A model generated the notes under the pieces. That model was not told the origin of the DNA, made no database searches, and saw only the letters and a list, made by a program, of their open reading frames with translations. A stretch of DNA of 12,802 nt from a bacterium UBA3734 (GTDB taxonomy: Bacteria; Bacteroidota; Bacteroidia; Bacteroidales; Bacteroidaceae), in the NCBI GenBank assembly GCA_002372575.1, contig DFHC01000060.1:1-12802 (forward strand), read 5' to 3'. Positions within the stretch are counted from its first letter, which is position 1. The number at the start of each line of letters is the position of its first letter. Of this stretch, positions 6,253-9,916 are shown one piece after another. The position numbers and the translations under genes are program-made.

Positions 6253-6576
6253 TTATGAAATGCTTTTAAGTCCGATGATGGATATGATTAGTGTGCTAAG
6301 GAAAAACAGCCTCCAAAACGTGGCAGGCTCTTTGAAGATGAAAATGCCAACGACGACGGCACCAATGGCTCCAATTCCTGTCCAGACGGGATAGGCGGTG
6401 CCGATGGGCAGGGTTTGCGTTGCTTTGGCCAGTAGGACGGCGCTCAGCACGTAGAAGAGCGCAAATCCGCCAATCCACGACCACCACTCGCTGCCATCTA
6501 CGCCTTTTGTCTTTCCCAGACAGTAGGTAAATGCCACTTCGCAAATTCCCGCAACAATAAGAATAATCCAGTTCAT
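6253..6576 (-). CDS. Small multidrug resistance (SMR) family transporter, SugE/Gdx-like
   Basis: A 107-residue inner-membrane protein with four transmembrane helices, the normal SMR size. The essential Glu13 is present (AGICEVAF). The helix-3 motif LPIGTAYPVWTGIGAIG resembles the SugE/Gdx branch (guanidinium exporters) rather than the Qac branch, which has IAYA.WSG. Position 16, a tryptophan in the Gdx proteins I can recall, is phenylalanine here, so substrate preference is uncertain. The ATG at 6574-6576 was chosen over the open frame to 6768 because a TACTTTTG promoter lies 30 bases upstream of it. It is the first gene of a pair with the Nim-like flavoprotein; the two are directly abutting. 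Confidence 0.94.
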   Translation of the reverse strand: MNWIILIVAGICEVAFTYCLGKTKGVDGSEWWSWIGGFALFYVLSAVLLAKATQTLPIGTAYPVWTGIGAIGAVVVGIFIFKEPATFWRLFFLSTLIISIIGLKSIS

Positions 6577-6604
6577 AGTCGTATGATGCTTTGAGATTGA
6601 TGCT

Positions 6605-6657
6605 GCAAAAGTAAGACAAAAATGCGGAAAAGCCAAGGCTTTCACACGAATTTTGTG
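6605..6657 (-). promoter_or_regulatory. Promoter of the SMR gene; copy B of the duplicated promoter cassette
   Basis: On the minus strand there is TTG (6634-6636), a 20-base spacer and TACTTTTG (6606-6613). It is 43/53 identical to 5667-5719 in the same register, with the best block AAGGCTTTC...GAATTTTGTG (plus strand) lying at and upstream of -33. Transcription would start about 25 bases before the SMR start codon. Confidence 0.8.
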
Positions 6658-6673
6658 TAGAAAACTTAAAAAG

Positions 6674-6705
6674 TTTGGTCGCCTTGTTTTTTTTGCGTAA
6701 TTTTG
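6674..6705 (+). promoter_or_regulatory. Promoter of the polyferredoxin gene
   Basis: TTTG (6674-6677), a 20-base spacer and TAATTTTG (6698-6705) match the Bacteroidota consensus exactly. Expected transcription start is near 6710, about 15 bases before the ATG. The promoter is bracketed by GGTCGC (6677-6682) and GCGACC (6705-6710), and AAACTT/AAGTTT arms (6662-6667, 6671-6676) overlap the -33 box. It lies back to back with the SMR promoter but does not overlap it. Confidence 0.8.
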
Positions 6706-6724
6706 CGACCTCAATTGTAAAACT

Positions 6725-7411
6725 ATGGTCAAAAAACAATTCCACCGCCATTTTCCGACGAAAGGCATTCCGTTGTATTGGATACTTTTCGCCTATCTTG
6801 TTGTAGGCTATTTCTATCCGTTTATCGGCTTTGTTGCCTTGATTTGTATGTTAGGTCCCGTGCTGACCTCGATTTGGAAGGGTCGTTACTGGTGCGGGAA
6901 TGTCTGTCCGCGCGGTAATATGTACGACCGCCTGCTGTCGCGCTATTCGCCGCATCGCCCCATCCCGTCCTTTGTGCGCACTTTCGGCTTCCGACTTTTC
7001 GCCGTATTTTTCATCCTCACCGTTTTCGGCGTGCAGTTCTACCTCGGATGGGGTGACTGGAACGCAATGGGAAAGGTGTTCTGGAATATTATCCTCCTGA
7101 CCACCATCGTGGGCATTGTCCTTTCTTTTGTCTATGCTCCGCGGACGTGGTGCTCGTTTTGTCCAATGGGAACGATTTCGTCGTGGGTCGCACCGCGCAG
7201 GATACCTTTTTCCAAGAGCTATAAGAGCATACACGTGAGCAGCGATTGCCAGATGAAGTGCAAAAGTTGTGCTCGTGTGTGCCCAATGCAACTGACACCC
7301 TACGACTGTCGCGGACAGGAGCTCGGTTACCTGAACCCAGACTGCATCAAATGCGGCAAATGCGTGATGGCATGTCCTACGAAAATCATGTCAATGCGCA
7401 TGGAAAGGTAG
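6725..7411 (+). CDS. Membrane-bound 4Fe-4S polyferredoxin, NapH/CcoG-like
   Basis: A 228-residue integral membrane iron-sulfur protein. It has hydrophobic segments at about 16-50 (probably two helices), 88-108 and 118-138. Two cysteine motifs of the NapH/NosR/CcoG type lie next to the membrane: WCGNVCPRG (Cys57, Cys61) and WCSFCPMGT (Cys143, Cys146). Two C-terminal ferredoxin-type clusters follow: Cys175, 179, 182, 186 (CX3CX2CX3CP) and Cys207, 210, 213, 217 (CX2CX2CX3CP). Such proteins pass electrons between the membrane and a partner enzyme. No partner such as a nitrate, nitrous-oxide or cytochrome-oxidase maturation gene is nearby, so the role is unknown. It has its own good promoter and ends 32 bases before the carboxyltransferase gene on the same strand. 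Confidence 0.92.
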   Translation: MVKKQFHRHFPTKGIPLYWILFAYLVVGYFYPFIGFVALICMLGPVLTSIWKGRYWCGNVCPRGNMYDRLLSRYSPHRPIPSFVRTFGFRLFAVFFILTVFGVQFYLGWGDWNAMGKVFWNIILLTTIVGIVLSFVYAPRTWCSFCPMGTISSWVAPRRIPFSKSYKSIHVSSDCQMKCKSCARVCPMQLTPYDCRGQELGYLNPDCIKCGKCVMACPTKIMSMRMER

Positions 7412-7443
7412 AAAATGGAAATATTAACAATAAAAATGACAAT

Positions 7444-9225
7444 ATGATGAAAAAGAAGATTCAATTCAGTCTCGTCTATCGTGATATGTGGCAGAGCTCA
7501 GGCAAGTTCCAGCCACGGAAAGACCAGTTGGAGCGCATTGCTCCGGTGATTATCGAAATGGGCTGTTTCGCCCGTGTGGAAACCAATGGCGGTGCCTTCG
7601 AGCAGGTGTGTCTGCTGGCAGGCGAGAACCCCAACGACGCTGTTCGTGCGTTTTGTAAGCCGTTCAACGAGGTGGGCATCAAAACCCACATGCTCGACCG
7701 TGGTCTGAACGCGCTGCGAATGTATCCCGTGCCCGACGATGTGCGCGCCCTGATGTACAAGGTGAAACACGCGCAGGGTGTCGATATTCCGCGTATTTTC
7801 GACGGTTTGAACGACACGCGCAACATCATTCCTTCCATCAAATGGGCGAAAGAGGCTGGCATGACACCGCAGGCCACGCTCTGCATCACGACATCGCCCG
7901 TGCACACGCTCGACTACTATATGGCGATTGCCGACGAGGTGGTGGCAGCAGGTGCTGAGGAAATCTGCTTGAAAGACATGGCGGGCATCGGTCAGCCGGC
8001 GTTCTTGGGCCAACTGACGAAGATGATTAAGACGAAATATCCCGACATCATCATCCAATACCACGGCCACAGCGGTCCTGGACTGTCGATGGCTTCGATT
8101 CTCGAAGTCTGCGAAAACGGTGCCGACATCATCGACACCGCCATTGAACCGCTGTCGTGGGGCAAGGTGCATCCCGACATCATTTCGGTGCAGTCGATGC
8201 TGAAAAACGAGGGCTTCGACGTGCCTGAAATCAATATGAATGCCTATATGAAGGCTCGTTCGCTCACGCAGGAATTCATCGACGACTGGCTCGGCTACTT
8301 CATCAACCCGGGCAACAAGCACATGTCGTCGCTCCTGCTCGGCTGCGGACTGCCGGGTGGCATGATGGGCTCGATGATGTCTGACCTCGGCGGCATCATG
8401 GGCGTCATCAACAAGGAACGGCAGAAGAAGGGCGAGCCCGAACTTTCGACCGACGACATGCTCGTGAAGCTCTTCAACGAGGTGGAATACGTGTGGCCGC
8501 GCGTGGGCTATCCACCGCTGGTGACGCCGTTCTCGCAATACGTGAAGAACATCGCGCTCTTCAACCTGCTCACGCTCGAACAGGGCAAGGGACGCTACGT
8601 GATGATGGACGACTCCGTCTGGGGAATGATTCTCGGAAAGAGCGGAAAGGTGCCCGGCGAACTGGCTCCCGAAATCGTGGAACTGGCCAAGAAACAAGGC
8701 CGCGAGTTCGTTACGGCCGACCCGCGCACGTTCTATCCCAATGCGCTCGACGATTTCCGCAAGGAAATGGACGAAAACGGCTGGGAATACGGTCCCGACG
8801 ACGAAGAACTCTGGGAACTGGCGATGCATCCCGAGCAATATCGCAACTACAAGAGCGGTCAGGCGAAGAAAAACATGCTTGCCGACCTCCAGAAAGCGAA
8901 AGACGCGGCGCTGGGCGCAAAACTCTCGCCCGAGGAACTCAGCGCATTCAAACACGCAAAAGCCGATGCACTCGTGGCTCCCGTGAAGGGGCAGCTCTTC
9001 TGGGAATTCGGCGGCGACGGCGAGGCTGTGGCCACCGTGGAACCGCACATTGGCAAGGAATACAAAGAGGGCGACACGTTCTGCTACATCGTGGCCACGT
9101 GGGGTGAAATCGTCACCGTGCCGGCAGCGTTGGGCGGAAAACTCGTCGAAATCAATGCCAAACAGGGCACGAAAGTGGCGAAAGGCGACGTGATTGCCTA
9201 CATTGAGCGTCCTTCTGAAAAATGA
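7444..9225 (+). CDS. oadA: Carboxyltransferase subunit, oxaloacetate decarboxylase alpha / pyruvate carboxylase B type, lacking the biotin lysine
   Basis: A 593-residue protein. The N-terminal HMGL-like TIM barrel begins SLVYRDMWQSSGKFQ (Asp14 expected to bind metal), with the carboxylatable Lys177 in ICLKDMAGI and metal-binding His207/His209 in YHGHSGPG. The conserved carboxyltransferase domain (PGGMMGSMMSDL, EVEYVWPRVGYPPLVTPFSQ, LAPEIVELAKKQGREF) follows. A biotinyl/lipoyl-like domain spans about 510-593. Where the family has EAMKM or EAMKT, this protein reads VATWGEI, with Trp553 in place of the biotinylated lysine. The barrel residues are intact, so a separate biotin carrier probably serves it. 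OadB and OadG are not nearby. The first of two adjacent ATGs (7444, 7447) is used; an in-frame ATG at 7246 lies inside the upstream gene. Its stop overlaps the HD gene (ATGA). The choice between oxaloacetate decarboxylase and pyruvate carboxylase is not resolved. Confidence 0.92.
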   Translation: MMKKKIQFSLVYRDMWQSSGKFQPRKDQLERIAPVIIEMGCFARVETNGGAFEQVCLLAGENPNDAVRAFCKPFNEVGIKTHMLDRGLNALRMYPVPDDVRALMYKVKHAQGVDIPRIFDGLNDTRNIIPSIKWAKEAGMTPQATLCITTSPVHTLDYYMAIADEVVAAGAEEICLKDMAGIGQPAFLGQLTKMIKTKYPDIIIQYHGHSGPGLSMASILEVCENGADIIDTAIEPLSWGKVHPDIISVQSMLKNEGFDVPEINMNAYMKARSLTQEFIDDWLGYFINPGNKHMSSLLLGCGLPGGMMGSMMSDLGGIMGVINKERQKKGEPELSTDDMLVKLFNEVEYVWPRVGYPPLVTPFSQYVKNIALFNLLTLEQGKGRYVMMDDSVWGMILGKSGKVPGELAPEIVELAKKQGREFVTADPRTFYPNALDDFRKEMDENGWEYGPDDEELWELAMHPEQYRNYKSGQAKKNMLADLQKAKDAALGAKLSPEELSAFKHAKADALVAPVKGQLFWEFGGDGEAVATVEPHIGKEYKEGDTFCYIVATWGEIVTVPAALGGKLVEINAKQGTKVAKGDVIAYIERPSEK

Positions 9226-9839
9226 TTCCCCAAATTATCAACTATTACTACGGCGAGGGCAGCAGCGAACTGAAAGAGCTGTTGCTCTCGCACAGCAGAG
9301 CCGTGGCCGACAAAGCCCTGCAAATTTGCGACGCGCACCCTGAATTCGGTCTCGACCGCGATTTCATCGAGGCAGCCGCCATGCTCCACGACATCGGCAT
9401 CATTCGCTGCGATGCCCCCAAAATCCACTGCCACGGCACCGAACCCTACATCCGCCACGGCATTCTTGGTGCCGAGATGCTGACCTCGCTTCGACACTCT
9501 CTGTCGAACAGCGATTTTTCATCCATATTTTTTTTAAAAGGAAAGGGAGAAAATTTGGAGGGGGCTGCCCGAATCTGCCGCCGCCACACCGGAGCCGGAA
9601 TTTCTCGCGCTGAGGTCATCGCGCAGCAGCTTCCGCTTCCGCTTCCCGACGACGGCAGCGAGCCCTATATGCCCGAAACCCTCGAGGAAAAACTCATTTG
9701 CTACGCCGACAAATTCTTCTCGAAAACTCGTCCCGACCACGAAAAAACCTATGAGGAGGCCGAGCGCAGCCTTCTGAAATTCAGCGAGGATGGGGTAAGG
9801 CGCTTCCGCGAGTGGCACGAACTGTTCCGTTTTTCGTGA
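9222..9839 (+). CDS. HD-domain metal-dependent phosphohydrolase
   Basis: A 205-residue soluble protein of the HD superfamily. The metal-binding set is His24 (LSHSRAVADKAL), His56-Asp57 (MLHDIGI) and Asp163 (CYADKFFSK), with RHGILGAEML and CRRHTGAGIS between, typical of stand-alone HDIG-type hydrolases acting on nucleotides or other phosphate esters. The substrate is unknown. Its ATG overlaps the stop codon of the carboxyltransferase gene (ATGA), implying translational coupling. Residues about 88-114 look inserted: the DNA there (about 9483-9563) is AT-rich with a hairpin and a run of eight T, unlike the GC-rich flanks, and separates GAEML from ICRRHTG, which in relatives I know are only a short distance apart. 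The frame is open through the insert, so the gene appears intact. Confidence 0.92.
   Translation: MIPQIINYYYGEGSSELKELLLSHSRAVADKALQICDAHPEFGLDRDFIEAAAMLHDIGIIRCDAPKIHCHGTEPYIRHGILGAEMLTSLRHSLSNSDFSSIFFLKGKGENLEGAARICRRHTGAGISRAEVIAQQLPLPLPDDGSEPYMPETLEEKLICYADKFFSKTRPDHEKTYEEAERSLLKFSEDGVRRFREWHELFRFS
9483..9563 (+). repeat. AT-rich hairpin-bearing segment inserted in the HD-domain gene
   Basis: Starts with a perfect hairpin TTCGACA (9490-9496), 5-base loop, TGTCGAA (9502-9508). It continues through an AT-rich stretch with T8 (9528-9535) and a purine-rich stretch, and ends in TTGGAGGGGGCT, the same 12 bases that end the palindromic insert in mnmA. It encodes about 27 residues without breaking the frame. 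Its identity as a repeat element is inference. Confidence 0.45.
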
Positions 9840-9847
9840 CTTTCCTC

Positions 9848-9870
9848 TAAAGAAAATTGAAAATTCTTTA
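9848..9870. other. AT-rich inverted repeat downstream of the HD gene
   Basis: TAAAGAA (9848-9854) and TTCTTTA (9864-9870) are perfect 7-base arms with a 9-base spacer. It starts nine bases after the HD-gene stop codon. It could be a weak terminator-like stem, though without a T-run, or a protein-binding site upstream of lptD. Confidence 0.35.
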
Positions 9871-9881
9871 ACGACTGGCCT

Positions 9882-9908
9882 ATAATTCGAGAATTATGCC
9901 TAAATTTG
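9882..9908 (+). promoter_or_regulatory. lptD promoter with embedded 16-base palindrome
   Basis: TAAATTTG (9901-9908) matches the -7 box. The -33 position (about 9878) has only TGG-like sequence. Between them lies ATAATTC-GA-GAATTAT (9882-9897), a perfect palindrome with a 2-base centre, positioned as an operator for a dimeric regulator would be. The ATG follows the -7 box by eight bases, so the leader is only a few bases long. Confidence 0.6.
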
Positions 9909-9916
9909 CACGCTGA

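Noticed and set aside
6662..6676. FNR/CRP-type site at the AAACTT...AAGTTT repeat
   Set aside because: It does not match TTGAT-N4-ATCAA; kept only as an unidentified inverted repeat.
6577..6768. 64-residue N-terminal extension of the SMR protein
   Set aside because: It reads through the SMR promoter and into the divergent gene; SMR proteins start right at the first helix.
7498..9048. Long open frame (516 codons) on the minus strand
   Set aside because: It lies wholly opposite oadA, whose protein is unmistakable. The translation is rich in His, Arg and Val with no recognisable domain, as expected from the antisense of a GC-rich gene.
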